This document shows, piece by piece, positions 18,804 through 29,047 of a stretch of DNA of 64,000 bases. The translations under genes and the position numbers were made by a program. The first letter of the stretch is position 1, and each line of letters begins with the position of its first letter. The notes under the pieces were generated by a model. It did not search any database. It had not been told where the DNA came from and saw nothing but the letters and a program-made list of their open reading frames with translations. Origin of the DNA: Verrucomicrobiota bacterium (GTDB taxonomy: Bacteria; Verrucomicrobiota; Verrucomicrobiia; Verrucomicrobiales; Akkermansiaceae). The stretch is from the NCBI GenBank assembly GCA_030835305.1, contig JAURPJ010000037.1, forward strand, positions 1-64,000, in the 5' to 3' direction.

Positions 18804-19994
18804 ATGACACCCCTGCGGCCTTTTCGTTCAGTCATCCTCCCAGTTTCCATGGGAGTAGGCCTGCTTCTCGGGCTACCGCATCTCGCTCCAATGGTCCGCT
18901 TCGAGCACTTCTCCTTTCTCTTTCCGGAGCGCTTCCAAAGCGACCATTATTTTGCGGACCGTGGCGACCTCAACGAGCTTAAAATCACCACCCTCGATTT
19001 TTCAGCTGATCCGAACGCAAGACTAAATCTCGAAAGCTACCTCTTGGACGAGGAAGCTCTCGACATCATGGGACCCGAAGGTGGCAAACCCATCGAATGG
19101 GCGCAGTTTCTCGCCCAGACCCGTCTCGATGACGACCGCCTTACCGTGATCACCTCATCCCTGTCATGGGACGATGCCACCGAAATCGCCATTCTCGCCT
19201 TGCAGGAACAGGTTGATTCCACTCCATCCTTAGTCATTGGAATTCAAAGCGAATTCATCAACTCGGAAGCACCACTTCCGAATTACCTAAAAGACTCTGT
19301 CCTTCCACTCAAAATTCCCAAGAGTTTCGATCTCCCCGAGATTGACCATATCCAGCGCCCACCTTCGATTAATTGCAGCTCCTTTGGAATCTCCGAAATC
19401 AGAGGGCTGAAATTAGAACCCGCCAGAGAGCTAAAACTCATCCCGATGCTCGCCCGCTGGGGTGACCAGACGCTACCAACCCTGCCTCTTGCCAGTCTTC
19501 TCAAATCCTATCGCCTTTCCCCAACCGACCTCATTCTCGAAAAAGAAGGCTACCTCCGCCTTGGCCGGGAAGGGACCATTCTCAAACTGGACCACAAGGG
19601 GCGGACCACACTTCCGATGACCGAGAGTCAGCCTCTATCGGCTTCAAAACTTCAAATCTACCCAAAACAAGCCGAAATCTACAAAATCATCTCACCTCAA
19701 GATGCCCCAAAAGCCACCCGCAGCCTGAAATCGCAAATCCAGCAAGCCCTCTCCCAAAAACCCAGGCAAAAAATCACCTATCAACGGTGGCCGCTCCCGT
19801 TCGAAATCGGCCTGCTCCTGACTTCCGTCCTCCTTCTCCATCTCCGTAAATTTTGGGTCGCCCCCCTCATCCTCGTTGCCTCAATCGGAGGATCCGTCCT
19901 CGCGGATCAATGGGTCCTTTTGTCTCCCCTCGCTCTCGTCATCATCGCCTTTCAGTGCTTTTCACGCAGCCGCTCGGGAAAACAGAAAAGCTGA
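18804..19994 (+). CDS. Membrane protein with CHASE2-like periplasmic region; no output domain seen
   Basis: N-terminal TM, central soluble region, C-terminal hydrophobic helices (FEIGLLLTSVLLLHL, FWVAPLILVASIGGSVLADQWVLLSPLALVIIAF); family assignment tentative. Confidence 0.5.
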   Translation: MTPLRPFRSVILPVSMGVGLLLGLPHLAPMVRFEHFSFLFPERFQSDHYFADRGDLNELKITTLDFSADPNARLNLESYLLDEEALDIMGPEGGKPIEWAQFLAQTRLDDDRLTVITSSLSWDDATEIAILALQEQVDSTPSLVIGIQSEFINSEAPLPNYLKDSVLPLKIPKSFDLPEIDHIQRPPSINCSSFGISEIRGLKLEPARELKLIPMLARWGDQTLPTLPLASLLKSYRLSPTDLILEKEGYLRLGREGTILKLDHKGRTTLPMTESQPLSASKLQIYPKQAEIYKIISPQDAPKATRSLKSQIQQALSQKPRQKITYQRWPLPFEIGLLLTSVLLLHLRKFWVAPLILVASIGGSVLADQWVLLSPLALVIIAFQCFSRSRSGKQKS

Positions 19995-20045
19995 AGATCT
20001 TCCTTTCCCCTTCCCCCGCAAGCGCGAAAACGCTAGTTCTCTGCC

Positions 20046-20750
20046 ATGCGCGATGATGTGAAGCAATTGCTCGCCCTCCAGAACACGGATCAAAAAATCC
20101 AGGCACTGGAAGCGGAACTTGTTCGAATCCCCCAACTGCAGGAAGCCGCCAAGGATCGCCTCTCCAATGACACCCAGTCCCTTGCCACCGCGAAGTCCAA
20201 TTATCAGGCCAACGAGATCGAGATCAAAAGTGTCGAACTTGATATCGGCACCCGTAAAAATACCATTGAACGGCTCAAGAATCAACAGTTCGAGACTAAG
20301 AAAAACGACGAATACACCAAGCTTGGCGAGGAGGTCGTTCGCTACGAACGCGAGGTTGATGAACTCGAAACACGCGAACTTAAGCTGATGGAAATCGCCG
20401 ATGACCTTCTCTCAAAAATCGCCGGGGCCGAGGCGAATCTAAGTAAGACCCAGGGTTTCGTGGATGATGAAATCGCCGAACTTCAGGCTCGTCTCGACGA
20501 CCGCAAGGCTGAACTGGCCGAAACCAAAACCACCCGTGAAGGATTGGTCGCCCAAGTCGATGACGAAGATCTTGTCGACACCTACCACCGGCTTTACAAC
20601 AAGCGCGAAAGCCAAGCTATCGTTCGCGTGACCAGCGAGCGCAGTTGTACCTCCTGCCACGTTCAAGTCACACCTGCAACCTACGCTCTCGCCCAATCGG
20701 GAGCCGCCATCGCCTACTGCGACAACTGCAGCGCGATTTTGTTTCCGTGA
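20046..20750 (+). CDS. C4-type zinc-ribbon coiled-coil protein
   Basis: Long coiled coil, then CTSCHVQVTPATYA...IAYCDNCSAILF. Confidence 0.85.
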   Translation: MRDDVKQLLALQNTDQKIQALEAELVRIPQLQEAAKDRLSNDTQSLATAKSNYQANEIEIKSVELDIGTRKNTIERLKNQQFETKKNDEYTKLGEEVVRYEREVDELETRELKLMEIADDLLSKIAGAEANLSKTQGFVDDEIAELQARLDDRKAELAETKTTREGLVAQVDDEDLVDTYHRLYNKRESQAIVRVTSERSCTSCHVQVTPATYALAQSGAAIAYCDNCSAILFP

Positions 20751-21110
20751 AGACATTCTTTGTTCTCATCATCTTGGCAGTCTAAAGCTGCTCTCCCATT
20801 TCAGAACAAGAAAAGGCGACATTACTTGGCTGAATACGCCCTCACTGCCGAGAACACCCCAGGAGCCCGAACTACGCTGGCTCAATTTCCTAAAACTGGG
20901 AAGACCACATCACTCATTAAGGTAATCGATGAGCTGGAAGCTCATACATCAAACTGCCTTCAGGTTGATTATTAGAGAGGCAGCCCGCTTCAAATACTGA
21001 TCGAGGAAAAGCTCGCCCCGTTTCGAAAGCACTAGCGATCCGCAGGTTTCAATATTTAGGGACTGACTGTCTCCAGACTACCCGCCTAACTCTCGGTGCC
21101 CTGTTGAACG

Positions 21111-22850
21111 TCACTCCTTATCAAAGATCCCAAGGGCAAGCCTCATCATCATCCAGAGAAGGCTCGTAACCAAACCGGTCACCGCAAACCAATCGCCAAA
21201 CTGGGCATAGAGCGTAACACCACCTTCCGAAGGAACATAGACCGAAGCCAGCAAATACCCGCGATGAAAATAGCTTCCATTTTCATCTACCAAGTGTCGC
21301 ATTTCCTTCGTATAAGGATCCACAAGGGAACCCGCTACCGTCACCACGCCGGTTACCCCTCGATTGGCACATCGAATTGTCGGACGACGCAACTCGATGC
21401 TCCGGAAGAGGGCGTTCCTGAAATGCTGCACCGATCCCTCGCTCTCTTGAAACCACCCGTCGTTCGTGACATTCACTAAAACCTGCGGACCGCTCCTCAC
21501 AAATTTTCGTGTCAATCGTGGAACAGTGTCTTCGAAGCAAACCGAAGGGATGACCCCGACCGATTGTCCGCCAATCTCTACCTCAAGAGGCTCGAAATTC
21601 GTGCCCCGACTCAGCCCCTTACCGAATTTCACACCTGTCGTCTGAAAATAGAGATCGTGCAAAAACGGCAGATCGGGAATGAACTCTCCCAGAATCACCA
21701 GATGATTCTTCTGATAACTATCTCTTCGCCCCATCCTCCCGTCAATGATCAGCGAATTGTAAACATCCACATCAGGGTCAGCCACCGTTTCGCCATGAAC
21801 CTCGTTCATGCCTAGGACAAAAGTGAAATTTCCCAGACTGTGGATATAGTCAAAAACACTCTCAACATTTGGACCACCCGCCAGTGAACCATCTTTTTGC
21901 GCATAAAGATAAGCGGGCAGACAGGCTTCCGGCCAGATAACGAGATCAGGCATTTTGATCCCGACGATCTCATCTTCGGAATCCGTCTTTTGAGCGGCCT
22001 CCGTAGCCTCGCGAAAAACCTCTTCAATTCCCGCCTCGGTCAATTCTTCAAAGCCAGCAATGATTTCAGACGGCTCCCAAAGAACCTTGTCCGCAAACTG
22101 TGGAATATCCTGCTGAACCATTAAAACCCGCCCCTCAATCTTCGGAGTATTGGTCACCGAAGAAAGTCGGATCGTCCCCGAGGTAAATGACAGCATGATC
22201 ACCAGCAACGCGGTCGCAAAATCCCAGTGAAGCATCTTCACTTCGTTCGCCTGGAACTGTTGGTAGAAACGCCGCACGGTTTGTACCGCCACCGCACTTA
22301 AAAAGACCGGTAAGAACGACAGCCCGATCACCCCGACATACTCGGCATTTTGCGCCAAAATAAGATTTTTGGCAAAAGTGACCCCGAGACCATTCCAGCC
22401 AAACCCCGTCATGAGCCAACCACGCACCCACTCCAATCCACACCAAAAGCCACCCAGCAACGCTGCATAACCAAGGCTTCGTAGACTTTGCCTGACTCGA
22501 TCGCGGATCGTCTTGGCGCTTTCATATTTCGCGAGCCACGGATTGGCCGGACCTGCCGCGAAGGCTCCAAAAAAACCGAAGTAGAGCGAAAGGTAGGCCG
22601 ACAAAGCCACCGCCCCCGGCCAGGTCACGGTACCCAGCCATTTGAGATTAATGACCCAGAATCCCATGCCGGCCAGCCAGGCGAGGCCGAAGCCCTTGAG
22701 AAGACGTCGCTTGCTCGAAACCTTCCAAAGCAACGGGAAAAGCAGCCACATCCAGCCCCAGACGAGCCACGCCTGATCAAATGGCGTAAAGCTCATCGCA
22801 AGGGCAACTCCGCTCAGCACTGCGGCCGGGATTTTCAAAAAGCGTGCCAT
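21111..22850 (-). CDS. lnt: Apolipoprotein N-acyltransferase
   Basis: LVIWPEACLPAYL, GVIPSVCFEDTVPRL, NVTNDGWFQESEGSVQHFRNALFRSIELRRPTIRCANRGVTG. Confidence 0.94.
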   Translation of the reverse strand: MARFLKIPAAVLSGVALAMSFTPFDQAWLVWGWMWLLFPLLWKVSSKRRLLKGFGLAWLAGMGFWVINLKWLGTVTWPGAVALSAYLSLYFGFFGAFAAGPANPWLAKYESAKTIRDRVRQSLRSLGYAALLGGFWCGLEWVRGWLMTGFGWNGLGVTFAKNLILAQNAEYVGVIGLSFLPVFLSAVAVQTVRRFYQQFQANEVKMLHWDFATALLVIMLSFTSGTIRLSSVTNTPKIEGRVLMVQQDIPQFADKVLWEPSEIIAGFEELTEAGIEEVFREATEAAQKTDSEDEIVGIKMPDLVIWPEACLPAYLYAQKDGSLAGGPNVESVFDYIHSLGNFTFVLGMNEVHGETVADPDVDVYNSLIIDGRMGRRDSYQKNHLVILGEFIPDLPFLHDLYFQTTGVKFGKGLSRGTNFEPLEVEIGGQSVGVIPSVCFEDTVPRLTRKFVRSGPQVLVNVTNDGWFQESEGSVQHFRNALFRSIELRRPTIRCANRGVTGVVTVAGSLVDPYTKEMRHLVDENGSYFHRGYLLASVYVPSEGGVTLYAQFGDWFAVTGLVTSLLWMMMRLALGIFDKE

Positions 22851-24757
22851 TACCCCATGCGCTCGTAGGCGCCTTTTTCGAGAGCCACCCAGAGATCATC
22901 CAGTGACTTCTGAACTGCGTCCCGATCCTCACCTTTCCCAAAGAGGTAGTATTTGATCTTGGGCTCGGTTCCGGACGGACGAACCGCAAAGCGACGCCCA
23001 TCCGCTAAATCCACAAAGAGCATGGCAGCCTCCGGGATTTCATCGCCCTCTTGGTCGTAAAATCCACCTTTGGCATAATCTCGCACGGCGATCGCGGCCG
23101 AGCCATCGACTTCCGAAGGTGGATTCGAACTATAGGATTCGACCAAGGCGGCAATTTTCCGTGCACCCTCGCCACCCTCCATCACTAGTGATTTCCCCTG
23201 CTCGAGGTGAACACCATATTCCGCCCAAACCTGGTCACGAAGACCGGCTATGGTTAACCCCTCGCTCATCGCGTAAGCCGCCAATTCCGCAAACATCACC
23301 GCTGAGGCATTTCCGTCCTTATCGCGGACAAAGTCACTTCCGAGATACCCGTAACTTTCTTCTCCACCGAAGACGAAAAACTTGGAAAACTCCAATCGAA
23401 GCTTGCGGCTCTCTTCCTCGGTGAGGCTTCGGTAATCGCCCTTTTTATCGGCTGGGATCGCGGCCTCATACTTCTTGAGCTTCTCTCCGATATACTTAAA
23501 CCCGGTCAAAGTGTCGATCACGCTAATGCCGTATTTATCAGCGACAGAACTCTGCAATTCAGTCGTAACCAGCGTTTTAATCAAAACCGCCCGGCTCCGA
23601 TTACTCTCCGTGAGCCAGCCCAGCTCGAACATCGTCTTGATACGATACCATCCAAGCAAGGAGCCGATCTGATTCCCTGTTAACAACTCCATTTTACCTT
23701 CGCCGTTCCGCACCGCAACGCCCATTCGGTCACAATCGGGATCAGTCGCGATGACGGCGTCCGCGCCCACTTCTTCGGCGAGAGCAATTCCCTTCGCAAG
23801 CGCCGGAGCATTCTCGGGATTTGGAGAATCGACGGTGGGGAATCGCCCGTCTCCCCCATCTTGTTCGGGCACGGTGACGACCTCGAAACCGAGCTCTCGA
23901 AGCATCGGGACGATAATAATACCACCTGTTCCATGGAGGTTGGTGTAGACAACTTTTGTTTTACTACCTTCAAGCAAGTCCGGGCGCAGGAGAACGGTTT
24001 TCAACTTATCCATGTATGTCCGGTCCATCTCCGCTCCCAAAATGGTCAATTCACCCTGCTCCTCCTTGGGAAGGGCCTCATAATTTTCACTTTTCAGCCT
24101 ATTAACCTCACTGATGACCCTGGTCGCATGGGGCTCAACCAACTGCCCTCCATCATCAATGTAGGCTTTAAAACCGTTGTCGTGCGACGGGTTGTGGCTC
24201 GCAGTGAGACAGACTCCTGAATCCGCGCGCAGGTGACGAATCGCGAAGGAAATTTCGGGCGTGGCCCGCTCCGCCTCGAAAAGATAGGCATCACATCCCA
24301 AATCTGTGGCCACCATCGCGCAGATCTCGGCAAAATCGCGTGAAAAATGCCGGGTATCATGACCGATCACGAGGGAGGGGCGACCTTCACCGGAGAAGCT
24401 CTTTTTCACATAGGTCACCAAGCCGATCATCGCACGCTTGAGGTTGAATACATTCATTGTCGCTGTTCCAACACAAGGATGCTCAGGCCGGTCCAGCGGC
24501 CCACCCACTCCCTGTTCAGCTTTCGTAACAATCTTGCCAACTGTCCGTCCCCTAAGACCACCGGTCCCGAAAGCCATGGTTTTGAAAAAACGATCGTCAA
24601 TTTCCTGCCACTCTCCAGCTTCGAGCAATTCCGTAATGGCCGCGGCACCCACCGGGGAATTGCTGCCCTGAAGGTAAAGATCTACATTGCCTCCAGTCTC
24701 CGCAGAGACATCGCCCCGCTGCACAGCATCATCGAGAAGGGATTTCCATTCGCTCAT
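22850..24757 (-). CDS. Phosphoglucomutase/phosphomannomutase (phosphohexomutase)
   Basis: TASHNPSHDNGFKAY, TDPDCDRMGVAV, FGGEESYGYLGSDFVRDKDG, RPSGTEPKIKYYL; ORF reaches 24796, likely start MSEWKS at 24757. Confidence 0.93.
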   Translation of the reverse strand: MSEWKSLLDDAVQRGDVSAETGGNVDLYLQGSNSPVGAAAITELLEAGEWQEIDDRFFKTMAFGTGGLRGRTVGKIVTKAEQGVGGPLDRPEHPCVGTATMNVFNLKRAMIGLVTYVKKSFSGEGRPSLVIGHDTRHFSRDFAEICAMVATDLGCDAYLFEAERATPEISFAIRHLRADSGVCLTASHNPSHDNGFKAYIDDGGQLVEPHATRVISEVNRLKSENYEALPKEEQGELTILGAEMDRTYMDKLKTVLLRPDLLEGSKTKVVYTNLHGTGGIIIVPMLRELGFEVVTVPEQDGGDGRFPTVDSPNPENAPALAKGIALAEEVGADAVIATDPDCDRMGVAVRNGEGKMELLTGNQIGSLLGWYRIKTMFELGWLTESNRSRAVLIKTLVTTELQSSVADKYGISVIDTLTGFKYIGEKLKKYEAAIPADKKGDYRSLTEEESRKLRLEFSKFFVFGGEESYGYLGSDFVRDKDGNASAVMFAELAAYAMSEGLTIAGLRDQVWAEYGVHLEQGKSLVMEGGEGARKIAALVESYSSNPPSEVDGSAAIAVRDYAKGGFYDQEGDEIPEAAMLFVDLADGRRFAVRPSGTEPKIKYYLFGKGEDRDAVQKSLDDLWVALEKGAYERMG

Positions 24758-24788
24758 TTCGCTTGTAATGGTAGAACGGCGGCGCGCA

Positions 24789-25715
24789 ATGTCCAACCCT
24801 CGCCTTCATGAAATCATCTCACGCGCCCTCAAAAAGCGTGAAAACCTCCAGGACGGCCGAACCGATCTAATTCGCTTGATTGACGGGGAGGGCGATGACC
24901 TCCGGGACATTATTCTCGAAAGCTATGGCGATGGCTGGCTCATTTCCACCTCTGGGCCCGGACTGAACCCGGAATTGCGCAACGAGATCGCCAATTACGG
25001 CAAACCACTCTACTGGAAACGACTGGATCAGCATCAAAAGGAATCGCCGGTTCACCTGAGTGGAGAAAAGCTCCCCGAATTCTTCATCGGTTTGGAGAAC
25101 GGACTCAAATGCCGGCTCTCCTTCGAGTCCGGCTATTCCCAAGGGATCTTCATTGATCAACGGGACAACCGAGACGCCTTGAGGAAAATGGTCAAACCCG
25201 ACCAGACCGTCCTGAACACCTTTGCTTACACCGGTTTTTTTTCCATCGCTGCCGCAGCTGCCGGCGCTATCACCTCCACGCTTGACCTTTCCCAGGTCTA
25301 TCTCGACTGGGCCCGCGAGAACTTCCGCCTCAATGGCATGACCCCCGAAGATCACTACTTCTGCAAAGGTGAGACATTTCACTGGCTCCGTCGTTTCGCA
25401 AAGCAAAGCCGTACTTTTGATTACATAATCCTGGATCCCCCGACCTTCTCACGTGATGACAAGGGCAAGGTCTTCCGTGTCGAAAAAGACTACGGTCGCC
25501 TCTTCGACCTCGCCGCCGCCTGCCTTGCTCCCGGTGGCAAAATCCTGGCCTGTACCAATTTCCGAGGTATGAGCACCCGTGAATTCATAAGGCAACTCAA
25601 AGGAGCCCGCCTTAAGCCAGTAGATATGCCAGAGGACTTCACCGACACTCCCTATCTCAAATCGATCTGGGCCAGCTTTGATTTATCGCCCCTCGCTCCG
25701 CGGGAAAATCCATAG
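24789..25715 (+). CDS. RlmI-like 23S rRNA cytosine methyltransferase (class I SAM)
   Basis: YSQGIFIDQRDNRDALRKM, VLNTFAYTGFFSIAAAAAGA, LDPPTFSR. Confidence 0.88.
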   Translation: MSNPRLHEIISRALKKRENLQDGRTDLIRLIDGEGDDLRDIILESYGDGWLISTSGPGLNPELRNEIANYGKPLYWKRLDQHQKESPVHLSGEKLPEFFIGLENGLKCRLSFESGYSQGIFIDQRDNRDALRKMVKPDQTVLNTFAYTGFFSIAAAAAGAITSTLDLSQVYLDWARENFRLNGMTPEDHYFCKGETFHWLRRFAKQSRTFDYIILDPPTFSRDDKGKVFRVEKDYGRLFDLAAACLAPGGKILACTNFRGMSTREFIRQLKGARLKPVDMPEDFTDTPYLKSIWASFDLSPLAPRENP

Positions 25716-25717
25716 AA

Positions 25718-27253
25718 ATGAAAAACAGGTTACTCTTTCCCGTCCTATTGGTGGCCGGCCTTCTTGTTTTCGCATCACCATTCTCATTTGCAGAACGCCC
25801 ACCAAACATTGTCCTCTTCCTTGTAGACGACATGGGCTGGCAGGACACCTCGGTCCCCTTCGCAGAAGCACCGACGAATTTTAACAAGCGTTACCGCACG
25901 CCAAACATGGCGAAACTTGCCGCGCGCGGGATGAAGTTCACCCAGGCCTACGCCTGCTCGGTGTGCTCGCCAACGCGCGTCTCATTGATGACCGGACTAA
26001 ACGCAGCTAGGCACCGGGTTACCAATTGGACCCTGAAGAAGAACGCATCGAACGACCGAAAACACCCTCGGTTGGCCTTCCCGGGTTGGAATGTCAATGG
26101 GCTGAGTCCGGTTGCCGGGATTCCGCGCACCGTGCACGCGCAGACGCTGCCATTCTTTTTACAAAAAGCAGGCTACCGAACGATTCATGTCGGAAAGGCT
26201 CACTTTGGAGCGATCGACAAACCGGGCGCAGACCCAAGAGAGCTTGGCTTCGAGGTGAACATCGGGGGGCACGCGGCCGGCGGACCTGGGAGCTACCTGG
26301 GAAAGCAGAATTTTTCCGCCGCCTTCCGCAAGGCCTCGAGAGTATGGGATGTTCCGGGCCTCGAAAAATATCATGGGGAAGATATTTTCCTTACCGAGGC
26401 ACTCACCCTCGAAGCGAATCTCGCCGTCGATGCTGCCGTGGCAGCCGATCAACCATTTTTCCTCTACATGGCACACTATGCGGTTCATGTCCCCTTCGCG
26501 AATGACAAGCGGTTCATCGACCGCTACCTGAAAGCAGGACTCAACAAGACTGAAGTAATGTATGCCGCGACCGTTGAAGGCATGGATCAGAGTCTGGGCG
26601 ACATCCTGGCGAACTTGAAACGTCACGGGCTCACTGACAACACGGTTTTCTTGTTCATAAGCGACAACGGGGGGCTCAGTGCTCACGGGCGTGGGGGCAC
26701 TGCGAACACACACAATAAGCCGCTCTCAAGCGGTAAGGGTTCGGCTCACGAAGGCGGCGTGCGGGTTCCCATGATTGCGGTTTGGCCTGGCGTGACCAAG
26801 AGCCGCAGCGTTTATCATTTCCCCGTCATCATCGAGGACTTTTTCCCGACGATTCTGGATATCGCCGGGGTAGGACCGGTGGAACAGATTGGCGGAAAAA
26901 TCGACGGAAAGAACTTGGCCCCGCTTTTGAGAGGTCATACGCAATTGGATCCTGATCGTTCGTTTTTTTGGCATTATCCCAACAACTGGGGACCGGGCGG
27001 GCCGGGCATTGGTGCCACGAGCACCATCCGAAAGGGTGGGTGGAAGTTAATTTACCACCATGACCCCGGGCGGAAAGTCCGCTACGAGCTCTTCAATTTA
27101 GTTAATGATCTTGGCGAGACCAAAAACCTAGCACTGGAGAACCCCGGGATCCGTTCAAAGCTGGCCCGCGAACTCGCCAATTATTTACGTGAGGTCGCAG
27201 CAACAATGCCCATTATCAAAACAAGCGGCCAATCGATCCCGCTACCAGAGTAA
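25718..27253 (+). CDS. Sulfatase (arylsulfatase A-like, secreted)
   Basis: Signal peptide; NIVLFLVDDMGWQDTSV; CSPTRVSLMTG (Cys-type formylglycine motif). Confidence 0.94.
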   Translation: MKNRLLFPVLLVAGLLVFASPFSFAERPPNIVLFLVDDMGWQDTSVPFAEAPTNFNKRYRTPNMAKLAARGMKFTQAYACSVCSPTRVSLMTGLNAARHRVTNWTLKKNASNDRKHPRLAFPGWNVNGLSPVAGIPRTVHAQTLPFFLQKAGYRTIHVGKAHFGAIDKPGADPRELGFEVNIGGHAAGGPGSYLGKQNFSAAFRKASRVWDVPGLEKYHGEDIFLTEALTLEANLAVDAAVAADQPFFLYMAHYAVHVPFANDKRFIDRYLKAGLNKTEVMYAATVEGMDQSLGDILANLKRHGLTDNTVFLFISDNGGLSAHGRGGTANTHNKPLSSGKGSAHEGGVRVPMIAVWPGVTKSRSVYHFPVIIEDFFPTILDIAGVGPVEQIGGKIDGKNLAPLLRGHTQLDPDRSFFWHYPNNWGPGGPGIGATSTIRKGGWKLIYHHDPGRKVRYELFNLVNDLGETKNLALENPGIRSKLARELANYLREVAATMPIIKTSGQSIPLPE

Positions 27254-27291
27254 GGAACTGGCAAAACAAAAAAACGTCTAACAACGGCAAA

Positions 27292-27612
27292 CTAGCTTCC
27301 GATCTGGGTGCTTCCCTGAAGAGTCGCGCCCTCCTCCATGCTGAGGGTCTTGGTTTTGATGTCACCCTTAAGAAAAGACTTCTCCTTGAGTTCGCAGCGG
27401 TCTGAAGAAATTGTTCCTTCAACCTTACCATAAAGCTTCACCTCACCAGCCTTGATGTCGCCCTTGATATTGGCGTTCTCGGCAATCGTAACCTTGCCCT
27501 TCTCGGAGATGATCTCTCCGTCGATTTTACCGTCAACGATCATGTCGTTTGAAAACTTGATCGATCCGTTGATTTCAATCCCTTGGGTGAGGACGTTTGT
27601 TGCGTTTGCCAT
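27292..27612 (-). CDS. Bactofilin (polymer-forming cytoskeletal protein)
   Basis: IEINGSIKFSNDMIVDGKIDGEIISEKGKVTIAENANIKGDIKAGEVKLYGKVEGTI beta-helical repeat. Confidence 0.9.
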   Translation of the reverse strand: MANATNVLTQGIEINGSIKFSNDMIVDGKIDGEIISEKGKVTIAENANIKGDIKAGEVKLYGKVEGTISSDRCELKEKSFLKGDIKTKTLSMEEGATLQGSTQIGS

Positions 27613-27617
27613 AATCT

Positions 27618-27648
27618 CAGAGGAAGACACCAGTTTTAGGTGCCTCTG
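27618..27648 (-). promoter_or_regulatory. Putative 5'UTR hairpin just upstream of the bactofilin start codon
   Basis: CAGAGG-[AAGA bulge]-CACC-AGTTTTA-GGTG-CCTCTG, ending about 5 nt upstream of ATG at 27612. Confidence 0.35.
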
Positions 27649-27707
27649 GCAATGCCATTTTTAGGAAAGCTTTTGACAAAAAGCCCCGCAAAGAGGACCT
27701 CTCTGAC

Positions 27708-28844
27708 GTGAGTTTTGCCAGCGAACTTGAAACCCTCATGGAGGAACCGACTCCTCTGATGCGGAGGTTTCGTAAATTACTTAACCCCTGCGCAGACCGA
27801 CAGCTCGAGAGCATGGCGCGTCAGAGTCAGACCCTGACGCGTCGGCACTTTGGCAAAACGATGCGACTTTTCGCCCCGCTCTACCTCTCGAACGAGTGTG
27901 TGAATAACTGCCAGTATTGCGGCTTTTCCCGGGATAACCCAATTCTTCGCACCACTCTCACCGTCCCCCAGATCGTCGCCGAGGCCAAACATCTTTACGA
28001 TTTGGGCTTTCGTAATATCCTCCTTGTTGCAGGCGAACACCCGAAATTCGTCTCGGACGGCTACCTTCAGGAGTGCATCGATGCCCTCAAAACACTCATC
28101 CCGACGATCGGAATCGAAGTTGGCCCGATGGAAGACGACCAATACGGGGAACTGGTCGACCACGGAGCCGAAGGGCTTATCGTTTATCAGGAAACTTATC
28201 ATCAGAAAACCTACGAAGTTCTCCATACTGCCGGCCCAAAAAAGAAATTCCACTGGCGGCTCGACTGTCCCGAGCGTGCCTACTCGGGAGGATTTCGCAG
28301 AATAGGGATTGGGGCCCTCTTCGGCCTTGCCAACTGGCGCTACGAGGCAATCGCACTCGCCACTCACCTTGATTACCTCCTCCGACATTGTTGGAAAGCC
28401 AGTTTTACCATCGCCTTTCCTCGCATGCGGCCTCACGCAGGCAACTACCAATACACCCCTGACCCCGAGCTCTCCTTGGACGACCGCAGCTTGGTGCAGC
28501 TACTAACTGCCTTCCGCATGTGTTTTCCCCAAGTCGGAATCGTCTTGTCAACCCGCGAGCCAGCCGATCTCCGGGACTCGCTTTTCTCTCTCGGAGTCAC
28601 CCATATTTCCGCAGGTTCCCAGACAGACCCCGGTGGTTACACCGGCGCTGGAACCGACGACCTGCACCTTACGCTAAAGGGTCGGCGAGTGGAACTAGAA
28701 GAAGAACAAACCTGTAGCCGGGCCACTGGACAATTTGAAATCGATGACAAGCGGCCTGTCGACGAAATCGCCCGCATCCTCAAAAACCAGGGATTTGATC
28801 CAGTCTGGAAGGACTGGGATCCCGCGATCCTCGCAAATTCATGA
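27708..28844 (+). CDS. thiH: 2-iminoacetate synthase ThiH (radical SAM)
   Basis: LYLSNECVNNCQYCGFSRDN (CxxxCxxC), RMRPHAGNYQ, GVTHISAGSQTDPGGY; GTG start. Confidence 0.93.
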   Translation: MSFASELETLMEEPTPLMRRFRKLLNPCADRQLESMARQSQTLTRRHFGKTMRLFAPLYLSNECVNNCQYCGFSRDNPILRTTLTVPQIVAEAKHLYDLGFRNILLVAGEHPKFVSDGYLQECIDALKTLIPTIGIEVGPMEDDQYGELVDHGAEGLIVYQETYHQKTYEVLHTAGPKKKFHWRLDCPERAYSGGFRRIGIGALFGLANWRYEAIALATHLDYLLRHCWKASFTIAFPRMRPHAGNYQYTPDPELSLDDRSLVQLLTAFRMCFPQVGIVLSTREPADLRDSLFSLGVTHISAGSQTDPGGYTGAGTDDLHLTLKGRRVELEEEQTCSRATGQFEIDDKRPVDEIARILKNQGFDPVWKDWDPAILANS

Positions 28845-29041
28845 ACCTCACGATAAACGGAGAAAGCAAACACTTTGACAACATGACTACCTTGCAAGCC
28901 CTGCTGGTGGAACTGGGCCTTGCCGAAAAGCCGGTGGTCATCGAACTCAATCAAAAAGCGCTCGCGCCTTCGGAGTTCGAAGCCCAACCGCTCGGTGATG
29001 GCGATCAACTCGAAATCATCACCATTGCCGCAGGCGGGTAA
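28841..29041 (+). CDS. thiS: Sulfur carrier protein ThiS
   Basis: 66 aa, C-terminal GDGDQLEIITIAAGG (GG terminus); overlaps thiH stop. Confidence 0.92.
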   Translation: MNLTINGESKHFDNMTTLQALLVELGLAEKPVVIELNQKALAPSEFEAQPLGDGDQLEIITIAAGG

Positions 29042-29047
29042 CCCACC

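Noticed and set aside
27613-27707. TPP riboswitch upstream of thiH
   Set aside because: No CTGAGA...ACCTGA-type thi-box consensus in the leader.
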